DNA of 64,000 nucleotides from Litoditis marina (GCA_964036275.1 OZ038433.1:30611485-30675484), one strand, 5' to 3'; counted from the first letter of the stretch, positions 11,920 through 24,001 are shown. Notes: a model not told the origin generated them from the letters alone. Program-made: numbers and translations.

Positions 11920-14263
11920 TCCTACACCTAAACACTACTCATTATGAGAAACCATTGTAAACACATTATAATAAACATAACAATAAAAAGTTTATTAACG
12001 TAACGTTTTTCTCGGGTGCTTTAGCGTGTCGCCGGACAGAGTCCGCAACCCGACGTCGCGCGAGGAACGCAAACCAAACCATTTATTTTTGAAAAAAAAT
12101 AAAAGTTGGATTGAAAAAAATAAAAGTTGATTGTGCGCGATGGGTGCACTGACACTATTGGGCTTGAAAAAACATGTTTTTAGTTGACAAAGGTTTTTTC
12201 AAAGAATAGTTGAAATTTTTCTCGATTGTTACCGATCACGTGATTTTTTCCAGTGAAGTCGCATGCAAAGCACGTGCAATATGGGAGGCGCATTCTGCGC
12301 TCACTGTCAGTCTGATTCTAACATGCGCGAAGAGGCATTGGTTTGAGGGCTCCAACCCTAAATAACACTTTAATAAGGTATTATTTCAAAAAATTAATAC
12401 CAGATTCGAACTTTTCATAACATTTCACCCCTTATTGATGTTGCTCTGGGGTCTCCTTTAATGCCTATAAAAACGATATAAAAAAAGTGTAATAAAAAAT
12501 CTAAGGACCTGACGCAGTCCAGATGTTATAACAGTTTGAAAAATACTCTCCAACCAAGATTTACCCTTTCTATTCCGAAAACCGAAAAAAAAGTCTGAAT
12601 TTTCCACTGAAAAACCAATCTGTGCCCTCATAATGTTGATATCACATTCTGCAAAACTTCAGTGAGGGGTTAATTGCAGTGTGTTCCCTATGTTTACCTT
12701 TGGAATAGGACAATCACATGAGTTTCAAGCAATTAACCTTCACTTTTGTCACAAGTAACTCAGTTAACTGTGCTTCCCATGTTTTCAGATTGTCTTTGTG
12801 AACCGTGAACGACTACTCTCGGGAAGTACATTTTGTTTAAAGTTTTCTTCGTTTGTCTATTTGCTTTTGATCAAAGTATATGTAGCACATGTAGATTAAG
12901 AGCTTCAGATTACTAAGAAAATCCACGTCCAGTTAATCTTTGAGGCAAAAAATAACCAAAATTCAGTCGCACCAAAACAGTTATTTGAAATATGGAAGAG
13001 TATTCAATGGGGTTGTTACTTCTGAGCGCTTTAATCGAGTTGAAAATTCCGACGTTTCCGAGTATCGAGGTTTTTGAGTTATGGTTTATTGCGTTTCAAA
13101 AAGACGAGTTTTCTTGAATCTTCGATTTCAATTTAAGCATTCGAGTTATTTTGAGTTTCTTCGAAATTCGAGTTTTACTTCAAGAACCCCGGTGTTTAAT
13201 CCAAATTCATTCACTTGGCACACACGAAACTGCGAGTGCAGGAACTTTTCGACACAATACAACCTCGAACATAATGTAATGAGTAGTTTTCTTGAAAAGT
13301 TGTTACTGCTGCAGTAAGTACACGTTTGATAAACTTTCAGGCAGATGTACGTCTTTCAACTTGGCAACAACTTTTCCTTCATGGCTATGTACTCCGATTT
13401 CAACCATACAAATATTACTGGACTCAGTCCAGTTGTTTCGGTTCTACACTTCATAGAAGTCTTCGAACTGCTTCTCAGCGCTTTTCTCATAGGTTTCGTT
13501 CTTTACTGTTCAATTTTTCATCGAGTATTTCACTGGAATCTGACCATTATATCTATCGGACTATTTTCATTTTACTATCCGATGATGATTGCTAGATTCA
13601 TCCTTATCTTGTATGAGCGAGGTGTTCTGTCACCTACAGGTAAGCGTTACACTCATAGTAGAATTATATAGTCTTGACGATTTCTATTTTTATTCCATGT
13701 GGTACAGTATTACAAAACTTTTTTTTCGTAACTAGTCGACCACATGTTTCATTCACGTCCGGTCGAGAAGTTATACATTGTTATGCGGTTATGCCTCATC
13801 AGACGGAACATATTTGACTAATTCATTATTTTCGCAAAAAGTATACGCGTTTTTCAATATAGGCGGTGATTATCATACACATCACATATCTTTGTAGTAG
13901 CATTTGTTTTTTTATAGATTGGGATGCATTTTCGAAGTATAACATACATATCAGTTTTGCAGATTCTCCAAGTCAAATATATATTGTGGGTGCCACATCA
14001 TATTTTCGTGTGTTTTTGTTCACCCTGGGTGCACTGTCAATTCCCAGCATTTTCACCGAACGGCTTTTTGCTATCTTCTACTTGGTTGACTACGAGAAAG
14101 CAAACGACACTGGATTGCGGTCACCATATTGAGTTGTGTCTATGTTATGACGTTAATCGTCACTTCTGGAGCCTTCTTGCGCATTTTGTCGTCGACGATT
14201 CTGTTCATCATTGTGCTCGTAGCGCAAGCAGTGGGATTAACGGTTTGTTCACTCATGGTGTAG

Positions 14264-14462
14264 TCATTCCCACTTAGACTTGGCAGCGTGCCAATCAATA
14301 TTCTAGGCAATATTTTAACATATTGTAGTTTTTCAAAAAACTGCCAATCTATGTTGGCGGTTGTTCAGTTTCGTTAGAACAAGTGAACAGAAAGTGGCCT
14401 TGGATGGTTCCTCTAAAAAAAATAGGCATCCACACACTTTGCCAATAGGTCTCAGTGGGACT
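14264..14462 (+). mobile_element. MITE family E copy in sre intron 2
   Basis: The termini are CATTCCCACTTAGACTTGGC and, inverted, CCAATAGGTCTCAGTGGGAC. It starts about 22 bp after the donor of exon 2 of the first sre copy. Confidence 0.65.
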
Positions 14463-15110
14463 GAAACTACCTATAACTTGGATTCCCAGTTGTCACAGGC
14501 TGTGTGAAACGACATAAGTAAGAGCCTCCATACACCGAAAAATTGAGTGTTTTTCTCACATTCAAGCCTCACCACCGTGGGAGGTGAAAATAACATCTTC
14601 ACCGACGAGCTTCGAGTTTTCATAACCCAGAACTAACTCGAATGACGAATAATCAGAGACTATTTGCCCCACAATATGTGTTGATTTGGTCGTTTTCTGT
14701 GGGAAAGCTATATTAAACAAGGATAGAGTACATATATTTACATATTTACATATTTATTCATTCACTTCGCTTCGTTACGAGGCGGTGATCATCATACATA
14801 TCACAGATCTTTGTAGCAGCAGCTTCTTGTAAGGTCTTGGTCCCTTTCCTTCATAGAATACCTCATGGTGGACTATCGAATGCTCTGTTGGCATTGATCC
14901 AGTGACATGCGACTGACTACTTTTAGGAAAGGGGAAGAGAACTGCTTGTGAGCATGCATTCCTGAGTAAAAGTAGGAAATAGCCTGAAATTGTGTGAAAT
15001 GACGCGTTTCACTTCAACCGCCTGTGTTGGTGCAATTAACGATCACGCGATATGATAGCAAGCACAAATTAGTTTAAACAAGGTATGTTAAAATATTGTT
15101 ATATGAATGT

Positions 15111-15316
15111 GCTCAGTAAAATATGTACTCAAAAATCGTTTCGACCCTGATTCAAGACGATTTTTGGGTTGTTTTTCTCAGAGGGTTGGGTCATCATCAG
15201 TTGAACCCCTCTGAGAAAATGAAAACAGGACGAAAAGACTTACTGACCGTCTTCTAGTGATGAATTGAGAGAAATGGACATTGCTTTTACCTTTTACTTC
15301 ATTGCACGTTTGCAAA
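15111..15316 (+). repeat. Single arm of foldback family D
   Basis: This is one ~155-bp arm (ATGTGCTCAGTAAAATATG ... GACTTACTGACCGTCTTC) plus ~60 bp of adjoining loop sequence, as seen twice in inverted orientation at 59113-59644. It lies in intron 2 of the first sre copy. Confidence 0.75.
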
Positions 15317-16062
15317 GCAAACTGGATGATCAGTGAATTTGTGATTTTTAGTTTGCAGTGGCATCAGTGATTATGAGATGTTTAGTACCAGAATTATGTC
15401 ATTTCCTAGAAAAATCCTCAGAAAACAGAAACATATAATATAGAGCTCTGAAACTTACATTCACTGAGCATATGTCGAAAAAACATCATTACAGTTCTTG
15501 GCTCTTGTCATGTACAAAAACCGAAAATACAGAAGTTCATCCGTCTCTGGGCTTCGGTTCAACCTGAATATTCGTTTTCAAGTGGCAGAAAACATACGTT
15601 TCATAAAGGTTTGTTGCTTAATTGTGCGTTTTTGAACAGCGAATATTTAAAAAGAAGTGAAAAAAGTGGACTCCTGCTCCAACATGTGGGTCGTCTGATT
15701 CCATTAGACACACTCGAATTTCTGAAAAAACTCAGACTTTGGAACAGAGGTGAGACATCTATTGAATCCAACCCTGTATTTGTTAAACTCAAAAACCAAT
15801 GTTTCATTCAACATTGGACAATTTGACTCGACTCAAAAAATTCACAATTGTGATGTCGAGTAACTCAAAATTTAAAAACTAGGGTTTCAGCTTATCCGAC
15901 CGATTTCTGTCGGTGTTTCGGTTGGCGTTATTGTCACCACTATTCTTCTCGCCAGCAAGCCGAAGGTTCCGACTGAGAAGCATCAGCTGATGACAGAACT
16001 CGCACTGGATGTCATACTTTCAGGGTGAGCGTTCACAACACTCGTTTCCTCAACAAAGACAA

Positions 16063-16188
16063 CTACTAGAAGTGAATTGAATAGTCACATGAAGTGAGCA
16101 TTCTAGTTATGTATCGTCTTTGTCAATGCACGTTTCAGAGTTCTGTTGTGTTTAACATGTTTCACGTGATTATGAATCTGACTAACAG
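16063..16188 (+). mobile_element. MITE family A copy in sre intron 4
   Basis: ACTAGAAGTGAATTGAATAG at the left and CACGTGATTATGAATCTGAC at the right match the family A ends, which are imperfect inverted repeats built on AATAGTCACGT and ACGTGACTGTGCAATT. This copy is more diverged than most. Confidence 0.75.
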
Positions 16189-16239
16189 GCTGAATCGACT
16201 GAGCACAGCAAAGCGCGTTGATGTTTTGCTGTGATGGAT

Positions 16240-16440
16240 TTTGACGAAATGATTTCCGTTCCAACCCAGAACGATCAGCGTCAATTTTTTTGCAATCGGT
16301 CATATACTCATATACAAAAGCGAGAGAGCATGCAGGTCAAGGAAGCCGCAGTCACCAGCGTCTCTCTGACCTGCACACTATCTCGTCGAGGCCGCTACAA
16401 AACTGGCTGGCCAATTGGCTGGGGGAGTATTTTGAGAAAC
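16240..16440 (+). mobile_element. Foldback family C copy
   Basis: The centre is a hairpin pairing GAGAGAGCATGCAGGTCA with TGACCTGCACACTATCTCG. The outer parts match other copies (CAGAACGAT...GCGTCAAT and GGCTGGCCAATTGG). It lies in intron 4 of the first sre copy, next to the family A element. Confidence 0.7.
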
Positions 16441-17358
16441 TTGGATCTAAACTTTGCAGTGGTTTCATGTTTCCGAATCTGTCTTCACAGAAATAGACAG
16501 GCTGAAAATGATCAGTTCGAGCTTCTATCGAAACTACCGCCATTTGTTCAGGCTTCCTCTGGTTATTTCTATCAGCATGATCATCACATTCAACGTTTGG
16601 CGTGACCTGTTTTTGAAGCTGATTTCATGTCGTATATACCAGAATAGAGTGGTTACGTACGGGCAAACAGAAATGACAACTTCCTATTTTCAACAATACG
16701 GAAGGGCTTGGTGATCTAAATATCTGTCTTTTGTTGGGTTGTGTGAATAATAAGTATGCTCATTAAGTAATTTTGTGTTTCAACTTTCTACATTTGTAAT
16801 ACTGAACACCATGATACAGAAATGCTCCTATTTTTATTTCTATAATCAAGTATTTCTTGAATGAACCGTCGGAAAACACGTTTTTCTTCACGTCGCTGTC
16901 GCAGGTACCATTGGTCATTAGGTGATGTGGAACCAACAGTCATCAATTTCAATAACGATCTCCGTTGAGAAAAACATTAATTTGCCTTAAACGTGGTTAT
17001 TACGCAAAATTACCCGTATTTTACGTAGTTGTTTGGCCAAAACATTATAAGCGAATACGGTATCTTCTACCTCCCTTTCTTTAATTTTTTCCGTAATGTA
17101 CACCTCATTGCGAGCTCACTGAATATTAACATGACGGCCAGAAAAAATCTGGGGTTCCTATGATACACTTTCTCACAGTCGTTTGAAAGCCGGAGTTCCT
17201 GTAGTACACTATTTCACAGTCGTTCAAAAACCGGGGTTCCTATAGTACATTATTCTAATGACTTTCTCTAGTATATTTTCTAATGACTTTCTCTAGTGCA
17301 AACTCTTCATGCCATTCGTGGTGGCGAACACCATTTTAAGTGCTCTCTCACAGTTTGC

Positions 17359-17491
17359 TATACTAGAAGTAAACTGAATAGTCACGTAATGGGAGCATTC
17401 TAATGAGGAATCGGGCACTTTGTTGTTGCACATTTCTGAGTTGTGCTGAGTTTAACATGCTTCACGTGACTGTGCAATTGACTAACAATAT
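17359..17491 (+). mobile_element. MITE family A copy upstream of sre gene 2
   Basis: A near-complete ~130-bp copy from TATACTAGAAGTAAACTGAA to CTGTGCAATTGACTAACAAT, between the first and second sre genes. Confidence 0.85.
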
Positions 17492-17757
17492 AACACCGGT
17501 CGAATAGAGGATGAACGGCAAACGCAAGGCTCTGGAGGTGCTCATGAACAGTACCTCATTTGATGTCTCTAATGTTCTCTATTCAAACACAGAAGCGCTC
17601 GAATGACCCAGTTTCATATCACAGTTTTTATTTCCATTCATAACATAACCAATGATCTATGGTTGCGTTCTCCATTTCTATGTGCTCGCATTTTCTTTAA
17701 TTCATGTACGGAGCAAGCTTTTCTCTGATTTAACAACATCGGTTCAGGTGAAGGATA

Positions 17758-20160
17758 ATGGACGCAAAAGTGGACAATTCGACGGTGTTTCTCTTCGTAT
17801 TGGCCGAACATATTGAAATAGTCGATGACATCATTTGGATGAAACACGTGTTTCAATACACAGAGGTCATCATTCTACTACTCAACATGTTCTGCTCTAC
17901 TTTCTGTTTGTATAGCATGGCACACGTGAGAGCGTTCCACGTGAACTTGACCATTATATTCGCCTTTTTCGCATTCGAGTACTATCCAGCAGCTATCGGT
18001 CGCCTCATCATTCTTTACTTATCAAGGACACCCCAAATATGGAGAGGTTGGTTTGTTCACGTGGTTTCAGTTCTCTTTCTCTTCACTATTAGTTTATACT
18101 GTAACTATGGTAATTCTTACTTCGAATCTTACCTGCTCGTGGAACGTGAGAAAAAAATTAGTTGAGGTACATGAAAATTATTTAAAACATCAGTTATAGT
18201 TTCGGTCATTCCCACTGAGACTTTCGCAGAGTGCCAATGAATATTCCAGGCAATTTTTCGCCACTTTGGAAACATTTAAAAAAAACTTAAATTTTATGTT
18301 AGCGGTTGTTCAGTTTCACAAAAACACGTGAACGAAAATTTATTTAGAATGCTTATGTTTGCTCTAAGAAATAGCCATCCGAAAATCTTAGCACCATGTC
18401 AACGAGTCTCAGAGGGAATGAAACGAACTATACAAACTTTTATATTTATCGGAATGTTCGTTTAGACTCGGTGAACGATGAAAATCATATAAAATTGATT
18501 CTGGTTGCAAGCTGTCTGCGAGCTTGCTATATAAACATGTCGGTTCTATCTTGCTCTGCTATTCTGGCAGAGCGTTATATGGCATCATACTACATTCGAG
18601 ATTATGAGCAAAAGTCCCGATACCACATCTCTGCGATCATTCTAACATTGCTGTTTCTATTCTCTGTTCTGACATCGTTCTACGTTATTGGAAATATACA
18701 AGCCACAGTAATCATAATTGGCTTCCAAGTACTAAACGTCATTGTAAGTTGAATGTATAATAGAACATAAACATGAGTGAGAAAATTAGAGAAAAATGGC
18801 TTTTAACTTATTCAGCGAACTACTCATTTTCAAATTCAGAAGGAATCAATCATTACGCGTTACATTCATTCAAGAAAGACTTCGAATGATCACCGCAAAA
18901 CAGAATAATTAAGGGGTGCCAAGTTTATTAATTTATCTTTTATAGCACATAGCCGCCAAGGTTTGGAATTGAGGACATCTGTGCGTATTAGGGTTGTTGC
19001 TCGAGTTGAAAATTTCGAGTCGAGATTAAAAATTTGAGTTTTTCGAGTTTATTTCGAGTTTTTCGAGTTCGGGTTTGTTTTAACCACCCTAGTGCGTATA
19101 GAGCAAAAAGTGAGATACACAGTAGCACTCCCGCGTTTCCGTTGGTGACGACTATACTCTTGGAACTACGAATAAAGTATATTGAAATTTTTTTCGCCGA
19201 GTTTTCTGTCATTTTTGATTCAACCTTGTTTTGTTTAGTTGTACGCAAAGGAGCTGCACATGCACCACCGTCGGAAAAATCTTCTTGTGCAACCTGGGTA
19301 CGACTTGAGCACTCGTTTTCAAATCAACGAAAACTTCAGAATTATCAAGGTGAGTTCAAACTTCTATAGTATTAAAAACATACACTATTTTCCATATAGT
19401 ATATTATCGCATAGTTCCTACCGGATGTTTTGCCCACGTGAACATTGAACACCATGTAAACAGCACAAACTGTACATTTTGAGTTCTGTCTAGAAGCACC
19501 GGCAGCAAACCACAAACACAGCACGAAAATCACTACTAAGATTACCTGTGCGTTCGCTCCAATTCACACTTTGTTTACGATGAATTCCACATTTCAGTTG
19601 CTACGCAATATTCTGGTCAGCGTACTTTTTGCGGTGCCGGCGTTACTCGCCATGTTCTTTCTACGGTATTTTTTCACCACTGTAATTATTCTTCTTTTTG
19701 TGAACAGTATTCAGGAACTATGTATTTCTGGGTGGGTGAATGTTTTTTATACCATCAGAGTGTTACGAGCTTCTTATCAAAAGCAGCCAAGTATGATGAA
19801 AAATAGCGAAAACGGAAGAAAATGGCAACATTGTGCATTTTGCATGTTTCAAACGTTTTACGTGACTATTATCACAAGTTGTAGTGGATTCGGAATTATG
19901 ACAGTGTTATGTTTATTCAATCTTCCGATAAAAATTTAAAATTTCATATGAACCAAATACTGAACAAATATATACAACTTGTCTTTTCCAGGCTTCCGAT
20001 GGTGGTGTATTTGATCTCTACAATCACCTTTGTGGAATACCGTCGGTTCGCGATGTCCTCCTTTTCTGGTCGTACCGAACCAGAACCCTTCAAACGACGT
20101 CTATCAACCGCAGATACAACTACCACATATTTCACGCAGTTGCAATCAGCTTGGACGTGA
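17758..20160 (+). CDS. Sre-family 7TM chemoreceptor, intact
   Basis: Exons are 17758-18046, 18466-18743, 19239-19349, 19598-19731 and 19992-20160, joined in phases 1, 0, 0 and 2; the product is 326 aa. The family is nematode Sre G-protein-coupled chemoreceptors, membrane proteins expected in sensory cilia; the ligand is unknown. Sequence marks: hydrophobic TM1 around residues 36-58; FHVNLTIIF and YYPAAIGR (60-85); ERYMASYYIRDYEQK (132-147); a basic loop with HHRRKNLLVQ; YDLSTRFQINEN (210-221), a signature of the family; TM7 LVSVLFAVPALLAMFFL; and a C-terminal TTTYFTQLQSAW. The ATG follows a GGTTCAG acceptor-like site by 11 nt. Exon lengths and phases match the copies at 13.3 and 45.3 kb, and the latter is closer in sequence. 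Intron 1 holds a family E MITE, and intron 2 holds a TCGAG-rich patch. Confidence 0.92.
18206..18420 (+). mobile_element. MITE family E copy in sre gene 2 intron 1
   Basis: It begins CATTCCCACTGAGACTTTCG and ends GAGTCTCAGAGGGAATG (inverted). The right end lies 45 bp before exon 2. An ATG in the right end (18396) opens a frame into exon 2, but the splice phase shows that exon 2 really starts at 18466. Confidence 0.7.
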
Positions 20161-20184
20161 ATTAACGACTGTCTATTTATCTCT

Positions 20185-20200
20185 CTTTCCCTCTTGTTCA

Positions 20201-20243
<43 letters not shown>
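20185..20243 (+). repeat. CT microsatellite downstream of sre gene 2
   Basis: A CT-rich tract with an uninterrupted (CT)n run just after the sre stop codon, probably in the 3' UTR or flank. Confidence 0.85.
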
Positions 20244-20245
<2 letters not shown>

Positions 20246-21149
20246 GAACAAAAACAAACTACTTTTCAGATTGATAATCACATGGGATTGTGGTTTTACT
20301 AACGTATACAACCAATTATTTTTCTATGTTTTTTTCAATTCCTGTTTTCCATGTTTTTTTTTTTCAATTCCTATTTTCCAAGTCGATCTGATTCAGTTTT
20401 ATTATGGTTAGCACAAGCCATACATCTCCTCATCATTTTACATTGTAAATCATCACGTGATTTCTTGTAGTTATGAGCCATTAATTTCAGAGCTCCGTGC
20501 TAAAGTTTCATTTCCTCCCACATTCATTATATGATCATTGTTATTGATGTTTTGTTTTATTGAATTGAAGGTTGAATTACCCAAGTTGTAAGTAACTCTA
20601 CCACAACCGCGTGGCACTTTGAAGAATGGCGAGCAACTAGGATATTGGAGAAAAATTCTTCACTGGACAGATAGAAAAATTAGTTCCTTACATTGTCCTT
20701 CTCACAGAAACTTTGCCAAATAGATAATCAACTACAAATTAGTGGTTGAGACTATTTTTCATTGGTTCCTATTTATTTCTGCGGATCATTGAGCCTGGAA
20801 CCATTTCCTGCGGAATTGCTTGGCAGCTCAATCGGGGGTGTTGGTCCACTCTATGAATATGAAAGGTCGTTGCTGTTTTTGTTGGAAACATATAAGACGG
20901 TTCCAACTAAATTTTTTTCAAAATTCAAAGTAATTCCCGGAATTCTGTCAATCTGTGAACGGGAACTTTTTCTTGCGCCTTGCGGTCGAAATCACACAAT
21001 GTTAGGTTTCTTGTCAACGCGATGTTGGCATTTGACAATGAGATTCAGATTCTTTTGGCAAATGCTAAGTGAACGGAGTTCGCTTGTCACTTGTCACCCA
21101 AAGGGATCATCTTTACCATTTGCCATTTGCACGATTCATTTTGACACGT

Positions 21150-21227
21150 GCCAAACCGTTGAGAGGATTCGAACCCTTGGCCGTTGGGCCAAAAGCAGGC
21201 GCACAACCACTACACTAAGGGAGCACC
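21150..21227 (-). repeat. tRNA-like sequence inside the TIR element
   Basis: On the minus strand it has an A-box-like TTAGTGTAGTGGTT and a B-box-like GGGTTCGAATCCTC at tRNA spacing. The ends do not form a convincing acceptor stem, so this is a tRNA-derived pol III promoter relic rather than a working tRNA gene. Confidence 0.55.
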
Positions 21228-21576
21228 TGCTTTATAAAAGAATGGACCGCGCTATATATAACCCCGCCGCAATTGTTCAGATTAAGGTTGCCACACATAA
21301 GTGTATTAAAAGGGATTAGTTTATTAAAAAAATCAATTTTCATAAATATAAAACGTGAATTTAAAAGCTGAACACACCAAAAAAACATTTCAGCTAGTTG
21401 AAAGCCAGTAGCAACTTTTCGCCCAACATCGCAGGTTTAAGTGTTTACTGTACACCCTTTTCCGCTTCTCGTTTTTTCTTTCGAAGATTCGCACCCATAA
21501 TTCGATAATCTATTCTCATCATGTTATGAATATGCCCGCCCCGGTGTGTGTACGAACTGTTCGCGCTCTATAATGT

Positions 21577-21647
21577 AGCCCGCTTAGTGTAGTGGAAAGC
21601 GTCTCGCTTTTGGTGTGGCGGGGTCAGGTTCGATTCCCGTTTGAGGC
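21577..21647 (+). repeat. tRNA-like sequence, second cassette
   Basis: An A box TTAGTGTAGTGG and B box GGTTCGATTCC lie at tRNA spacing. The 5' GCCCGC does not pair with the 3' GAGGC end, so a functional tRNA is unlikely. Confidence 0.55.
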
Positions 21648-21962
21648 AAAACCTGGTTGACACGTGTCAAGAAAGAGGATCGTTCCTGGCAATTGTCAGT
21701 GTTGAGCAGTGATAATATCACTTGCCAAGTGTTGAGAAGTGATATTATCACTTGGCAGACATCAATATCCATGTTGGCGCTTGTCATTTGGGTTGGCTCT
21801 AATATTTCTCAGATACAGCAGCAACTTTGACAAGATAATGGTTTACGTGTCACACCCACTCCGTTAACAACATTTTGGTAAAAAAACGGAAATTTTGAAA
21901 AAATTTAGTTGGACCCGTCTTATATGCATATTGTAGGAGGCAACTGGAACACGAAATGAACT

Positions 21963-22094
21963 GTACTGTTAGCCAATTACACAGTAACGTGAAACATATT
22001 AAACACAGCAGAACTCAGAAACGTACAATGACAAAGTGCACGATTCCTCGTTAGAATGCTAACTTTACGTGAGTATTCAATTTACTGTTAGTAT
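21963..22094 (-). mobile_element. MITE family A, reverse copy
   Basis: A reverse-complement copy from TACTGTTAGCCAATTACACA to TATTCAATTTACTGTTAGTA. It lies 75 bp before a forward copy (22170-22302), so the two can form a large hairpin. Confidence 0.85.
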
Positions 22095-22169
22095 AATATA
22101 CTAACATACTATACTATACTAGTATACTATATATTATATAAGTCGCCAGTGGGAACAGAATGCAACGGT

Positions 22170-22302
22170 GTACTAGAAGTAAATTGAGCAGTCACGTAAA
22201 GTTAACATTATAATTGAGCATCGTGCACTTGTTAATTGCAAGTTTCTGAGTTCTGCTGTGTTTAACATGTTTCACATGACTGTGCAATTGACTAGCAGTA
22301 TA
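22170..22302 (+). mobile_element. MITE family A copy
   Basis: A full-length copy from GTACTAGAAGTAAATTGAGC to CAATTGACTAGCAGTATA, inverted relative to the copy at 21963-22094. Confidence 0.85.
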
Positions 22303-22384
22303 ACTTTGTACTACTAACCTGTTATAGTTCGTTTCAACCATCGATAGAAGCCAGTTACAGTACATTTTAGTGCTCAGACAATTC

Positions 22385-22580
22385 CCAGCCAATTAGCCAG
22401 CCATTTTCTTATTGGCTGAGCGAGAGAGTGTGCAGGTCAGAGAGACCCAGATGTCTGCGGCCTCATTGACCTGCACACTCTCTCGCTTTTGTAGCTGGCC
22501 AATCGAAGAAAATTGGCGCCAATCGTTCTGAGTGGGCGGAGTTAACTGTGCTGGAAAGTTGCCAAAGATTCCAATAGCGA
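22385..22580 (+). mobile_element. Foldback family C copy
   Basis: A central hairpin pairs GAGAGAGTGTGCAGGTCA with TGACCTGCACACTCTCTC. The flanks GCCAATTAGCCAGCCATTTT and TAGCTGGCCAATCG recur in the copies at 16.3 and 39.1 kb. Confidence 0.75.
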
Positions 22581-23358
22581 CCACCCTACTCAAAATAATG
22601 CATAAGCTGGGAATCGAACTCAGCTCTGCTAGGTGGCGCGGCGCACACAGGCAACCGGCCATCTGACCATGGTTGCAAAAACTGAAAACAGTGATACCCA
22701 ATCATCTTTTCTGACCGTTTTTCAAAGCTAATGCTATCGCACAAAAGGTTGTTTTAATTACTCCCCGATTACTTGATAACTTTTTGAGCACAAAATATGT
22801 GCAAAAATCTCAAAATAACCACTTTTCGATATTTTATTTGTAATGAAAAGACTGGCAAGCTGCCAGAGCAATTGCCTGCAATGTAGGGTGCGCTCGACCA
22901 GCATGGCTGACTACTATTGATGGTTGAAACGAACTATACGAGTCTCGAGTTTCCATCGGTCCTTCTGACGGTATTAGGAACTAAAGTGTGCATATAGACC
23001 GAACTACAACTGAGGTATGGTCATCACTCTAAATTTACCCTATAGAAATTACCACCATGTATATATCCCCCCCCCATTTACGAAATTGCGGTCTATCCTT
23101 CTTTTGTGACACATTGCATCACTTTTCTTCTACACACAGCGTAACCACCGCTCACACATTTTCACCTTGCCGAACATAACAATCCGCCTAATCTGAAGAA
23201 TGAAACCGAATTCGTCACATTTTTCTGAGAATTCTCTGAGTTGTCGGAAATTTGCTATTCATGAAAACTCAACACCTGCCACAAGGTATTGGAACCGAAT
23301 TATGACACACTTCCAGCAGAAGTAATTGCTTTAACTACCTTCGGATATAGTTACCTTC

Positions 23359-23625
23359 TCATAGACGAAAAACGAATGGACACCAGATATTCAACAAATT
23401 GCCTTCAATCGGACGATGACAACGGTGAGGATAACATATTTTAAAGTTGGTAACCAAATCAGAGATCCGTTTACGACGTGTGCTACATCGATCGACTTCG
23501 GGTAATGAACCGTGTGAATTTGAAAAAATAGGGCACACATGTGGGAAAACGACTAAGAAAACAACCATTTGGGGCCACTTGTAGGTGAAGAATACATAAA
23601 AATACCGTTTACCGGATTTAGCCAA
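23359..23625 (-). other. Unassigned open frame, possibly an exon
   Basis: About 88 codons are open, with a hydrophobic stretch (QMVVFLVVFPHVCPIF) followed by a basic, cysteine-containing part. It could be a membrane-protein exon remnant, but no neighbouring exon with fitting phases was found. Not recognised. Confidence 0.2.
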
Positions 23626-24001
23626 TTCATAAACATTATAATATGTATGGTGAATGTTGCTACCATCGTGCAGACAATATGCAAAATGTATTATATTATC
23701 GTATTGTAATATGCAAAAATATGCACCCTGCCGTACAAATTATGAAGGCAAAGAACTCTCGTAGCTAAGGCCCTAAGTAGGCAATAAATCAATAATATCG
23801 ATTCTGATAAGGCCTAAATGCGTTATCGTATTTAAATAAATAGATATATGTTCAATAAAGTAGAGTTAACGAACGAAGTTAACACATGACTGATTAAAAA
23901 AATTGCTTCGATATTATGGAATGGCTTGTGCTGAGCGTTCAGCTCAACCATCACTCAGTTGTATTACTTTAGAATAGAATGTTCATTCGCCACGTGTCTT
24001 T

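Larger units (their letters stand above)
8020..12165. mobile_element. 4.1-kb element bounded by ~100-bp inverted repeats
   Basis: The sequence at 8020-8135 reappears in reverse complement at 12050-12165. Both ends include TGTGTCAGTGCACCCATCGC or a one-base variant, then GCGCACAATCAACTTTTATT, a second CAACTTTTATTTTTTT-type block and a GTTTGG motif. This fits the terminal inverted repeats of a DNA transposon, or two opposed copies of a smaller MITE. The interior has no ORF that looks like a transposase, so any autonomous function is absent. It also contains a perfect hairpin (11273-11386), an 18-base C run and another MITE (8333-8545). Confidence 0.55.
13345..16714 (+). pseudogene. sre-type chemoreceptor, frameshifted copy 1
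   Basis: This is the same five-exon layout as the intact gene at 17758-20160. Exons are 13345-13639, 13918-14242, ~15640-15748, 15891-16024 and 16552-16714. The family is Sre 7TM G-protein-coupled chemoreceptors of nematode sensory neurons. Visible marks are FHWNLTIIS and YYPMMIAR (TM2 region), ERLFAIFYLVDYEK (ERY/DYE region), TM7 sequence ending LSG, and a C-terminal TSYFQQYGRAW. Exon 2 is 325 nt where phase requires 326; reading switches after DYEKAND, where one base is missing near 14107, after which WIAVTILSCVYVM continues in the new frame. Exon 3 also fails: its first part reads EYLKRSEKSGLLLQ, its end reads TRISEKTQTLEQ one frame over, and neither phase joins. The ATG is 4 nt after a TTTCAG trans-splice-like site. 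A base-call error could explain the first break but not easily both. Confidence 0.8.
20891..21924. mobile_element. 1.03-kb TIR element carrying two tRNA-like units
   Basis: The left end reads TATAAGACGGTTCCAACTAA and the right end in reverse complement reads TATAAGACGGGTCCAACTAA; the inverted similarity continues through ATTTTTTTCAAAATT. The outer TA and the TAAGACGG start suggest a TA target duplication, as in Tc1/mariner-type non-autonomous elements. The interior has no transposase-like ORF. It carries two tRNA-like sequences in opposite orientation (21150-21227 and 21577-21647). The same termini bound the 4.07-kb element at 34820-38884. Confidence 0.7.

Noticed and set aside
16231..16605. 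124-codon plus-strand frame near the first sre copy
   Set aside because: It is translated foldback family C sequence inside intron 4 and is out of frame with exon 5.
18396..18465. Upstream ATG as the start of an sre exon
   Set aside because: It lies in the end of a family E MITE; the TTCGTTTAG acceptor at 18465 gives the phase that matches the paralogues.
20762..21319. 185-codon plus-strand open frame
   Set aside because: It crosses the left terminus of the TIR element and a reversed tRNA-like sequence, has no motif and mixed composition. Chance frame.
21577..21647. Functional tRNA gene
   Set aside because: The A and B boxes are good, but the 5' and 3' ends do not form an acceptor stem; the same applies to the other tRNA-like units.
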